64,000 nucleotides of DNA from Rotaria macrura (taxonomy: Eukaryota; Rotifera; Eurotatoria; Philodinida; Philodinidae). Under the pieces are notes generated by a model, which saw nothing but the letters and a program-made list of their open reading frames with translations, was not told the origin of the DNA and did not search any database. Shown in pieces: positions 38,210 through 51,400 of this stretch. The stretch is from NCBI GenBank assembly GCA_900239685.1, contig OENT01000286.1:1-64000 (forward strand), given 5' to 3'. Both the position numbers and the translations under genes were made by a program. The first letter of the stretch is position 1, and every line of letters begins with the position of its first letter.

Positions 38210-39471
38210 ATGAAAGAGACAAATATTTTAATTGTAATTATTGTTCATAAATATGTTACAAATACTAGCTCTTCACATCTATTGATCATGTTTCAAATTT
38301 CATGTCAACAGAATGATTATAGATATAAGATTATATCAACATCGATGTCAATTGCTTTTGTAATTGATCTAACTATTTATGCATATCTTTATGACAATCA
38401 TTTTGTACTTGACTCATAGTTTAACAGAAAATACAAGCGAGAGAATTTGTTTATTCCATCTCTAATCACATGAAGAATTTTTATTGTTTTGCTAAATAAT
38501 ATAAAATTGAGTTATGACAATGATGATGAACACCCTAGAGTACACTTTTTATGCCAAGTAACATGAACTCGTAGACAATAATAGAAAAACAAAATGAACA
38601 TGCACTTGAATAATTGTCGTTAGCTACTAAACTATTTAATCAACAACATTAGACAAATAAATAATGCACACCCTCAAGTTCGTTCGATGAATGTTTAATA
38701 TTAAAAAGCAAAAAATAAGAGATGTGAATATTAAGAAGATTGTAATGATTTGATTGTCACTTATTATTATAAATATATATGTATTTTCTTAAGTAACATT
38801 GAGTCATTAGATAAAAACCTTCTTGTTTTCTCTCGAGTAGTTCAAGATTCACCCTAAGGACACTTCAAGAACCGTTAATGTCACACTCAAGATCAATAAG
38901 ATAAAACCGACATGTTTTTTGCATGCTTCTATTTCGATTGCCTGTCTTGTATTTATGAATTCTTTTCCGTTGCTTAATTATACCGTGAAATAGCAACAAC
39001 GAGAGAAAAAAATGGAGTTACACTCTTGCCTATTCTTTTCTCCTATAAACTACAAAATTGATCATCCTGTTCGGTTGTTCATATCGACATTGAATACTTA
39101 TGTAAGTCTTAGTTTCATTTTTGCGCTTAAGTTCTGTTGTTCATTCAATTCAGTTGGGGAATCACGTCAAAAGAACGAGAAAGAAAGGGTTGGCTTTGTT
39201 CCGTTTTGCTTTTCTTGTATGATAGAGAAGAAGCAAAAAAAAACTAGAGATTGTTGAACGTCTTTTTCTCTTTCTCGTCAGTCGTACGGAGAGTAAAGTC
39301 GTGTGTGTCAACAGCATTTATTCTTCGTTTTTACTGTAGACCGCCTGTTCTCCTTTCTCTTTTTGCTGTGTATGTGTGATGTTACTTGCCATTATATTGC
39401 AACACCCATGTTTCCTTTTCACTGAGACCGAGAGACGATAGATAATCGTATAAATTTCAAGGCCCTAAATC

Positions 39472-42400
39472 ATGGGCGACTATAGCAATGTATCTGCCAT
39501 GATCAGGGCACTGAAAGAAGGTGGCAATACGACATCGGCGACCGGCGGCGATCCGCATAGTCTTCATTCGACTCGAAGAGGTGCATGGAAATCAAAATTG
39601 AAAGACTATGCTCAAAAAATCAATGCGTCCCATGATCGATCGTTATTTATATTTTCAAAACATAACTGGATTCGAAAACGAGCCAATGCTGTTATTGAAT
39701 GGAAGTAAGTTTCCTTTTGAAATAAGAGAAAAAAAAGTTGATTAATTAATTAATTAATTAATTAAATCTAGTCCATTCGAATACATGGTGCTATTAACAA
39801 TTATAGCTAATTGTATTGTTTTGGCACTCGAAGAACATTTACCCAACGAAGATAAAACCAAAGTTGCTAGATCATTAGTAAAAGAATAGAAAAGAAATCA
39901 TTCATATGAAAAAGTCATTTTATTTATTAATCTGTAGGAAAAAACAGAAATTTATTTTCTTGGAATATTTTGTTTTGAAGCTGCTCTTAAAATAATTGCA
40001 TTGGGATTTATGTTACATCGTGGTTCATACTTACGAAGTCCTTGGAATGTAATGGATTTTGTTGTTGTCGTTACAGGGTATTGAAAATAAGTATTGATTT
40101 TAAAAATTTGATTTTCTTACTGTATGTCGTTTTCTTTTTTTCTTGTTCATCAATTTAGCTTGGCAACAATTAGTATTAAAAAAAATAGTTCATTCGATTT
40201 ACGTACACTACGTGCTGTACGTGTACTTCGACCACTTAAACTTGTCTCAGGCATTCCAAGTATATTATGATTTATAAATTAAAAACATTTCAATTAAAGA
40301 CTATCCTATGTAATTTAGGTCTTCAAGTGGTGCTTAAGTCTATATTAAAAGCAATGGCTCCATTGTTTCAAATAGCTCTTCTTGTTCTTTTCGCCATTGT
40401 TATCTTTGCTATAATTGGTCTTGAATTATATTCAGGAGTTTTTCATACAACTTGCTTTTATGCTAATAGAACAGGTCAGTAATCATATACGTTTATATTT
40501 AACTCGGAAAACTATCGGAAATGACTTAATTTGAGATATTCATTCATGTATTCATCCTTTTTTCTTTCCGTGCTGTTTTTTTTTTATCTCGTTTTCATAT
40601 TGTCTTGAGTTAGAAGAAAGACGGAAAGCTTTAGAATTATGACAATTGTAAGATTTCTTTGTGCTAATAGAGGCAAACAAATATTGATTATTATTCTTCT
40701 AATAGAATTAGATACATCCTTTTTCTTCCATTAACAGTCATAGATTCAAGTATGTGATGAATCATTTTATGCATCAATAATTTTTTCAATACTAAATATT
40801 TCTATTCGTCATAGTCATAGAAGTGTTCATGTCAACATGAATTAATTAACACTATTAATTGTTAAAAGATAATAATTTACTTTACAATTAAAACAATTAT
40901 TAGAAAGTAAAATTTCAACTTAATACATATGTTTTAAATCAAAAACACATTGAATAAATTAAATTATGATTTATAATCGTACATAGAGATGATTAAATAT
41001 TGAAAGAAAGAAAGAAAGAAACGTACTATCGTTCAGTTATTCATATGTGACATTACTTTTAGACTTGAAATGACATTTTCAATGTAAACTAAATGAATGA
41101 TTCAACATTAAAAGCAATCATTGAGTGACTTCTGATTGTCAATGCTTTAATGTTTTTCTTTTAATCACAAAGCTGCACTACCGCATCAATAATTTTTTAT
41201 TGCCCAGAGTGAATGGCCTTAAAATCTCATTGTCATCGTCGCAAAGAATAGAGTGCAGTTATTATATTAGGAAAACAGTGAATTTCCATTTTTATAGAAT
41301 AAATATAAGCCGGCATAATGAAGCTTAGTTTTGAACTTCACTGCTAATCCATTCCACATAAATCTACTCAATAAATTCTATTAATTTTCCACTTTCGCAT
41401 GATATATATATATATATATATATACTTTTTTTTGTTGCTAATATTAATCGACAAATCTTTTTCTACAATACTTTCATATTAATTGGTGAAAAAGTTATTT
41501 TCACAATCGCGTTTTCTCACGAGAATCAATAGAATAATATTACTATCGATCATGCTTTTCTTTTTTGACGAAGTCAATATAAAAAAAAAACAAACAAGTT
41601 AAACAAAAGTCGCCGAATTTCTCTAAGAATATTTTCTTTTCTATTTTCTAGCTGTTGACAATGATAGCGAAGATCGTAAGTTAATTTGTTTAATCACATT
41701 ATCCATGTTGCATGTATATCTCTATCTATGTTATCAGTGATGTACAAAGTTGATAATGATCAAGCTACAACATGTGGAGTACCCGGAGGTAATCAAATCA
41801 AAAAAGAAAATAGAAAAACTTCGTTCTCAAGTCGCTCTCTTGCTTTTTACTGAAGTGATGATCGAATAAGAATATGTTAAAGTAGATATGATAATTGACA
41901 ACACCTTGACAAAATTCCTTTCCTTTTTGTCTCACATCAAGTTAGATGTGCTACGAATCTATGATATCAAATTGACATTTTAGCAACTCCATCCCTCAGC
42001 GATCTTATCAACCAAATGTCACAAACATGAGTAGCAACGTCTCTCTGTAATCAAAAAACTTTGTTAATATGTCACCTACGGTTTTTTCCAACAATCAGAA
42101 TAGTGATCTATTGAAATGCATCATCAATGTAAAAATTCCAAATGGAATCATTCTTTCTCTGAGATATTCGTCTGTTGATCTAGTTCAAGACATGTTTCGA
42201 ATAATTATTATCTCATCGTATATCCATTTAGATAGAATCTCGATGAGTCAATCAAAACTTGTAAAAGATTCGAATTTTCAAGATAATCCTCTCAGGAAGA
42301 CATGTGAATTAATTATCAAGACCGGAAGAACTTGTTTCGAAACTTTCTAGTTCATTTTTCAATCAAGTACAATCTTTTTGTTTTTGTCTTGTCTTACAAA

Positions 42401-45400
42401 CTTATTGCTCTTTCAATGGTATGCATTGTTTGAAGAGTGTCGAAATTTTATCACGACAATATTTTTCAAGAAAAGAAAAAGAAATCAAACATTCACAGCA
42501 ACACATCACTGAAGCGCTCATAGAAAACAATTTCAATTCCTATTAGACATGAACCATATGGGAAAAGCTTCATTTGGTTTTTGCTCTTCACAAATTGATT
42601 TTTATCATGCAGAATTTTTCTCATCTTTCGTTTGTGTTGATAAATACAGATCGATGATGGTTGCTATTGTTGAGAACTATGGTGTTTACACTTATCTCTT
42701 TTTAATGTTGACACACATAGACACGACATCCTTATTATATTTCCCTATTATTAGTTAGAAGTTGACTGTGATTGGCAACAACAGGATACATCGTGTTTCC
42801 AATGTAATCCCATAGGAATGACCATAGGGGCCATTCGTCTTCTTTTCTTTTTCCTGTTGCATTCGCACTAATGATTTCTATTAATTAGAACCTATATGGG
42901 GTTGGCTAAATATCAAGCACGGTGTATTTACATGTAATATACCAAATGAATCTCTTGTTTGTCGTGAATATTGGGAAGGTCCAAACAAGGGCATCACTAG
43001 TTTTGATAATATTGTTTTCGCTATGCTTACTGTCTTTCAATGTATAACGATGGAAGGATGGACACAAGTACTTTATTGGGTAGGCAAAATATGAACGAAA
43101 AATAATACCTTTCAAAAACAATTTGTATACATAGACAAATGATGCAGTAGGAACTTTATTTAATTGGCTTTATTTTGTACCATTAATTATACTTGGTTCA
43201 TTTTTTATGCTTAATCTTGTTCTCGGTGTTTTAAGCGGGTAAATCTAAGTTCATGGTTGAAAATAATTTTTCTATTTAGAATTTTATTTTATTTTTTTTT
43301 AATAGTGAATTTGCTAAAGAGAGAGAACGTGTAGAAAATCGTCGTGCATTTGTTAAAATTCGTCGCCAACAACAAGTTGAAAGAGAATATAATAATTATA
43401 TTGAATGGATTAATCGAGCTGGTAGTTTCATCTATTCTTAGAATATGATATCTAGTTTTAGTTTATATTTTACTTCTTTAGAGGATGTCATTTTAAACGA
43501 AGAAAGAACAACCGAACTAGAACGACGTGCTATTCATGAAGGTATGCATGTATAAAATTTGTCAAGTTCTATTAGATTTTTCTTTTGTTTGTCATCTGTT
43601 CTAGCTCGAAAATATGCAGCATTAAAAAGAGTACGACATCAACGAGCAGGCAAACAACAAAGCATCGATGATGATGAAGAAGATATTGGTATGTATGGAA
43701 AATAGAAACATCTTGTTTCTTTTTTTTTCTTCATTACAAACGACTATTCTGTGTCATACATGTGAGAGAACTTCCGTTCGTTCAGCCGTAGGCTATGTGC
43801 CTCGATCTGAATGTGTCAGATAGTATGCGGACTAAGTGCATGACATATATGAACTTAATGGTAGACTTTAATCATGTAAAATTACTTCTTGTCTACAATT
43901 ATTTGTGATAGAAGATATTAATAAATACATGATCTAATTTCGAACTGTAAATATCTGTCGATGAAAATGTATTGTTCCAATATGAGATTCACTGAATGAA
44001 CTCGTATTCTTCTAGTGACTAGGTTTTCACTTATTTGGAATAGTTGACCTAATATGAACGCAATATCGTAAGTGTCTTTAAAATCAATAAATGACATACG
44101 TTTTGAAGATACTTGTCATCTTTTCAAATAAAACAATAGCAGCTTAACAAACTTTCATATTAGTACATAAGTGTCAATGAATACATAAAACCTATCAATA
44201 ATATTTTTTGCTTTCATGTTAGGATATGCTATCGTTTTTCTTTTTTATTAATGAAAAACATTCATAAATGTTCTTTAAAAATGTGAGTACTTGACTCAAG
44301 TGCTTATATATATATATAGGAAATAATATTGTTCATTGTCGTCGTTCGTATTTTCATTACCTCATATAAGTAGATAAACAAAAATATATAATTTCTAGTA
44401 TTCATATCCTATGAAGCTTTAAAATACCGGTTCTCAAATAAAAATTGAAATGATATTAAGTTGGTTTTTTTCTCTTCTGAAAATGTCGATTTTGCGCACA
44501 TAAAGACATCTCACCAATGATGATCATTCATACTCAACAGCACTCACAAGACTAATTCAAAATACTGGAAGTGTAATAAACTATCAGAGACTATGATTAA
44601 ATATCATGTACGATCAAGGAAATAGAAATATAATTCAAATTCATGTCATTCTCATAAGAAGTTATAATTGTCTAATTAAAAATCAAAGCATTCATTCAAG
44701 AAAAAAAAATAATTAAAACGAAGAGAGCTTCATCTATAGACACATTTATGAGTCCAAAGTATTTCTACGAAAAAAACAATTAAAAATTCGAATCTTAAGA
44801 AATATATAATAATTAAAAAAGATGTGATGATGAGAACCTATAAAGACATGACCTTTATTTTGCAAAATATATTTTATTTTAAAGACAATGCATTTAATCG
44901 TGGCCGCGGAACGGGTATTGAACGAAATGATCGACCACGAACATTTTCTCGTCGATGGCACATTCAACAACGTGTCATTAAGTAAGAGAAAAATGTTCAA
45001 ATCGTGACATAAAATACAAGTATTAAATATTTAACTAGAAGTAAAATTCGTATTCTGGTTAAAACTCAAGCATTTTATTGGGCTGTGATTGTACTGGTTT
45101 TTCTCAATACAGCATGTGTTGCCATTGAACATGATGGACAAAAGCAATTTCTTACTGATTTTTTATGTATGTTCATTGACGTAGATCGATATCTTGTTTT
45201 CTAGTTGAATATCTTTTTGCTTTTGAAGATATTGCCGAATTTGTATTTCTTGGTTTATTCGTTTTTGAAATGCTTTTCAAAATGTATGGTCTTGGTGTTG
45301 ATCAATATTTTGCATCATCATTTAATATATTTGATTTTGTTGTATGTATTTCGTTGTTGGAATTGATTCTTTCTTTTTTTTTTCTCATGGAAATTCTATC

Positions 45401-48400
45401 TTGCATATTCTAGGTTATTGTCGGTTCAATATTTGAAGTCATATGGACACATTTCAATCCTGAAGAATCATTTGGTGTATCAGTTTTACGTTCGTTACGT
45501 TTACTGAGAATTTTTAAAGTTACTCGGTTAGTATAATTTAGATAGGATGTAAAAATTTTAAAAATTTATTTTTCTTCAAACAAACTATTTCAGTAATTGT
45601 TCGATTACTTTGTCTCAATAATTCAATTGATTCTTATTAGTAATCACTAATCTAATATATTTATCACGAAAAGAACCTATTAGAGAGAGAGTGTGTGTGT
45701 ATGTGTGTCATGAAAAAGAAAATCAAGTCTTGATATTGATGTAACTTTCTAGATTTCATGACAGTTGAAAATAGATTCTCGCTTAATAATTTGATCGAGT
45801 ACAATAGAATAATGAATGTGGAAAGAAAATTCTTTTTTTTCCTCATTCGTACTCTTGTTAAATAAAATAAATGATCGATTTTTTGCATTAACTTACTGAC
45901 TTCTATAGTGAAGTGAAAATTATAAGAAAACGAATACTTAATTAAAAATTTTATCATCTATCCTCATGAAAGTCAACTCTAATCATAGAATCGAATAGCT
46001 AACAATTAAAAAATATACTAAAACTCTTGAAAAAAAGCTCATCAGATTATGAAAAGGAATAAAACCTTGACGTCTACTTATAATATGATCATGTCAATTA
46101 GTAAAGATTTTAATTGAAAAATTGTCTTATGAATTAAAGACTTTAGCTGATCGGATAAGAACAAATGATTAACAATCCAAAGTAACTGCTGTAATAGAAA
46201 AAAAGATTGTTTTAACTTTTGGAAACATGTTAGATAATACAATGTTAGCTATGAATTTTCGAAATATTAATAATATTTCGAAAAACGTTTGCCAATGTAT
46301 TCTTATGTTGTATTTTATTTTATAGACATTGGGCATCTCTTCGTAATTTAGTTGTATCACTGTTGAATAGTATGCGATCGATCGTTAGTTTACTGTTTCT
46401 TCTCTTCTTATTTATTCTAATATTTGCATTATTGGGTATGCAATTGTTTGGTGGCGAGTAAGAAAATGTTGTATTTTTCGAATTTCTTTCCTATGATATT
46501 TCTATGGAATAGGTTCAATTTCGAAGATGAAACACCATTACAAAATTTTAATAAATTTGCTACTGCACTTATTACGGTCTTTCAAGTAAAAATTTTGTAA
46601 CTTTCATGATTTTACTTTTCGTTGACTGAAAAATTATCGTACTAGATTTTAACTGGTGAAGATTGGAATGAAATCATGTACAATGGTATTATATCTCAAG
46701 GTGGTCCCAATGGTAAAGGCATGATCTATTCACTTTATTTCATTATTCTTGTTTTATTTGGCAATTGTAAGATGATTTTATTGTATTAAAAAGCGATTTG
46801 AAAATAATTCTTTTCATTAGATACATTACTTAATGTCTTCTTGGCTATTGCTGTTGATAATTTAGCTAATGCACATGAACTCACCAAAGATCAAGAACAA
46901 GAACAAGCAGCTGAAGAAGAAGTAAGAAATAGTATTGGATAAAAGTATTGAATGAAATTCAACGAATTATAAAAATCAATTTTTAGAAACGTGAACGTGA
47001 AAATAAAGATGTTGATTCAATGTTCAAATTAGGTTCCTCACCAACGGATACAACAGCAACAACTTCACCGGCTATTAAATCCAAAAAGCAAGATCAAGAA
47101 CCATTGATAAATAAAAGTAATGCTCGACAAGCAACAAAAAAAGACAAGATTAACAACGAAGTTACACCAGCTGTTGAACAGCCAGTTAGTCCAACGAAAA
47201 CTTCCAAAGGCGACGATTTCTTGGATAGACATTTATTTCAAAAAGCTGATCTGGATTACATACCCGGTCTAGATTATGACATTGGCCCAGTTGTTGTTCC
47301 AAGTTCGATTTTCATTCTTTCTCTATCTGAATACAAGACAAGATTTTCATTTGTCATTGTAGCATTGAATAATTTGCCTGGTCTTGACGATCCCGAAGCA
47401 GCAAAAGCTCGTGCTCAAGAAGAAGCCAAAAAGAAAGCAGCTGCAGCAGCAGCTGAAGCCGAAGCGAAGAGAAAAGAACAAGAACGTGCTATCAAACCAA
47501 TTCTTCCATCCAGCTCAATGTTTATCTTCAGTAGTACTAACCCGTAAGATCAATCATATACTCAAATCTAGATTAGTTGTATCATTGAAAGCTAAAGAAC
47601 TCTTCGATCGTCTCTTGTCTCTACAAGAGTAACAACATCGTTCGCATCCTTAGTATTGTTTCGTTGATAAAATTTGTTCACTCTTCTAGAATGTAAACCT
47701 CGCAGTCATACTACTTCCCTGATTTTTTGAAAATTTATCTCCGTAGGATCACATACACGTCATCATCGACGTTTTGTTTGATTATACTCAATGTTTCTTA
47801 AAAAATTGATGGATTTATCTAATTTTTGAAACCAATTACTTTATCATAAGTGATGATTACAAGTACTTCGCCGATATCTATTTCATACTGTTTCTGATTG
47901 TCCGTAGCGTGATGCAGAGAAATGGTTTGAGTGCTGATAGAAATGCGATTGTCGCTAGAAGCAAACGAAAATGTAATAGTGAGGGATGCCCCGTGCCTGA
48001 GGAAAAGATAATGCATAGTTGCACAGAGCGATGCAGCTTTCATCGCGAACTATAGTACTAAGATAAGACTTAAAATGTCCTGATATAGATATATCAAAAT
48101 TCCTGATCTCTGCATTAGTTTCCATAGTGAATAGAAAATATTATATTTGGTTCTATTTAATTTTAATTTAATAGGATTCGTCGATTCTGTCATTTTATTG
48201 TTACTCTTCGTTATTTTGATTTGCTTATTATGATTGTTATATGCCTAAGTTCAATGTCATTGGCTGCTGAAGATCCTGTACATGAAAGTTCTAGACGTAA
48301 TTTAGTACTCAACTATCTTGATTATGCATTTACAGGTGTATTTACCATTGAATTATTACTTAAGGTTTGATGAATGGTTTTTTTTTCTCAGAAAACAAGA

Positions 48401-51400
48401 CCATCAATTCATTCTTCCATTTCAGATTGTCGACTTAGGTGTTATATTTCATGAAGGCGCTTATTGCCGTGATATATGGAATTTACTTGATGCACTTGTT
48501 GTTATTTGTGCGTTAGTTGCTTTCGGTTTCACGTAAAAGAAGAATTCTCGAATGAAAAGCAATTGTCACAAAGTATGTTTGCCTTTTCTTTTTGTAGGGA
48601 AAACGGAGCTGGAAAAAATTTAAATACAATTAAATCATTACGTGTTCTTCGTGTACTTCGTCCATTGAAAACAATAAATCGTGTACCAAAATTGAAAGCT
48701 GTATTTGATTGTGTTATTACATCGCTATCTAATGTGTTGACTATATTGTAAGTGACGTTTTTGCTCTTAAATATCTCTCTATTCTAAATGTTGTTTTGAT
48801 TTCAATGACTCTTAGAATTGTCTATATGCTATTTCAATTTATTTTTGCTGTTATTGCTGTACAATTATTTAAAGGAAAATTTTATCGATGTTCTGATTTA
48901 TCGAAATTGACTCCTGAAGAATGCCAGTATGTATATTTATTTATGAATATTATTTTCGTCTTCATGTTTATCGATGATATTTATTTTCAGAGGATACTAT
49001 TTTGATTTTGGTACTGGTAAACGTAAACCAGAATGTCGAGAACGAACATGGGAACCGTATGATTTTACATACGATAGTGTTCCACAAGCTATGTTAACTT
49101 TATTTACTGTTCAAACAGGTGAAGGATGGCCAACGTAAGTTCTTGATTTTGATTTTCTAGTAGAAGAAGGAGTTGGGTGGAGTAATATTGAACATTGATT
49201 TTAAAAATCTTATGATTTGTGCTTACTCAATCGAATAATTTTTAGTGTATTACAACATTCAATTGATGCCACTGGTATAAATCGTGGCCCACGACCAAGT
49301 CATCGTCTTGAAGTTGCAGTATTTTATGTGGTTTATTTTATTGTATTTCCATTTTTCTTCGTCAACATATTCGTTGCTTTGATTATTATAACGTTTCAAG
49401 ATCAAGGACAAAAAGAATTGGAAGAAGCTGAAATAGATAAAAATCAAGTTCGTTTTATTCATTGATAAATCATTGTTGTTTCTTCTACATGTGTTTCATA
49501 ACATATATTTAGAAATCATGCATTGATTTTGCATTAAATGCTAAGCCTATACAACGATGTAGACCTAAACAAGAAGGTTCATTACGTTATCGAATATGGT
49601 TATTGTGTACGTCATCATATTTTGAATTTTGTATTATGGTTATGATTGCATTGAATACATGTGTACTGATGGCAAAAGTATGTTGAAAATTTTTCTGATT
49701 GAAATCTAGTTTTTTTTTTCTCTCGTTCTATGTTTAGTATTACAGAAGTCCGCCCGCTTATAATGATATATTAACCTATGCTAATACAACTTTTACTGCT
49801 CTATTTACTGTTGAAAGTATTTTAAAGATATTAGCATTTGGTTTGAGAGTATGTAAAAATGAACAATTTATTTTATGAAAAAGAAAAAGATGCTAACGAA
49901 TATAAAATTATTTTAGAATTATTTTCATGATAAATGGAATGCATTCGATTTTATTACAGTACTTGGTAGTATTGCTGATGTACTAGTGACTGAATTTCGA
50001 GTAAGCATTATAGATATCATTTATGTATTCATGACATTTTCTTTATGTTTGTTTTTAATAGTTTAGTGGCAAAGCTAACGTTTCTGTAACTGCTGGTCCA
50101 CAGAAACACAAGGTAAGATGATAGTAGTACGTCAGAAAAGTCAAATCCAAGGATTCTATCTATGTTGACATGAACGAATCATGATGATGGTTTGAAACTA
50201 TTCTACAATGTGATTGTTGATTTCGGATGTATGACTAGCATTTATATTTTCCGAGGAGTCCTACTATTAATAAGATTGATCGAGTTGATTTTGAATTCGT
50301 GTACTAGTTTGTTTTATGATGATTTGTTCGATAGGTTCGAATCAAAGATTATCTACAAAACCACGAATTCAAACACGTCTTGAGCCATTTGGTATATTCA
50401 ACAAATGAAGGATATTGAAAGTAATCGATATGAAATATCAAGATACGTTTGGCTTTGTGCCTATTCTACATCGAAATGTTGCATATCCTTAGATCGATAA
50501 AAAAAACATTAGACAAAAGTTGCCGATGAACATTTGATTCTAAGATTGGAAAACTTTGTAGGTCAGTCTTAGAACTCAGATATCATCAACTTTCGGATTC
50601 AGTTAAAATCAAAGATGATCCTTGAAGAAAGAATGTTTGCAACTGATAAATTGTTTTCGAGTTGGATTTTCATTCATCATGTAGTCCTTAATAAGTTTCG
50701 AATACTCATTACATTTGTTCTAATTTAGATTTAGTAGACAATTTCCATAGAGACGACCTTAAAGAATATTTAACATGTCTTCTTCACTTCTATCGTGAGA
50801 TTTGAAAGTGTTCATGTTTCAAATTACACTTGATCGATATGATGACATTGACTATAGTGTTTCTTCTTGAACACCTGCTTTGATAAATCCGAACCTAGGT
50901 GATAGTCAATACGTACGATCAGGACTGTCCGACATCCCAATAATCGAAATTTCCTTCTTTTATTACGAAAAATTAGAATTCTATTCTTTTTAAATCAAAT
51001 AATGTTCTCCGTGTATGAACGTATAAGGATCTATATGATGTACATGATTCGAACTTGAATACAATTAATCAGTTGAAAAATTTCATACATCAGTACAAAC
51101 CGGTTGTTCAATCACTAAGAGGCTGGCATTTCAAATACGATGTCATCGATATTAGGAAATACATAGAGACTGTGTGCTAATGGAGGAATGGGAAGCTTCT
51201 ATGACTGTCGTTTCTTTATATATATATATATATATACAAGTCATTATTTTTGATGTTGCTTTCTGATCAATGTTTCTTTTCATAGAATACATTACTTAAT
51301 TTGGGTTTTCTTCGTCTATTTCGTGCTGCTCGTTTAATTAAACTTTTACGACAAGGATACACAATACGAATTTTACTTTGGACATTCATCCAATCGTTTA

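Larger units (their letters stand above)
32944..39471. other. Long gene-poor interval upstream of the calcium channel
   Basis: About 6.5 kb with no supported exon. It contains a decayed inverted-repeat transposon at 35193-35627, a (GA)n run at 38193-38209, and hydrophobic AT-rich open frames (37932-38195) that look like composition artefacts. The last 300 bp before 39472 presumably hold 5' UTR of the calcium channel; no core promoter element can be named. Confidence 0.4.

Noticed and set aside
42069..42350. 93-codon frame inside a calcium channel intron ([20 protein letters not shown] resembles a ubiquitin-like/RBD strand)
   Set aside because: Resemblance is vague, the intron is AT-rich, and there is no promoter, splice logic or codon character that separates it from chance.
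50113..51285. Further coding exon inside the long intron before channel exon 32
   Set aside because: No frame there continues Cav sequence, and the flanking exons already join to give a complete IVS3-S4 region.
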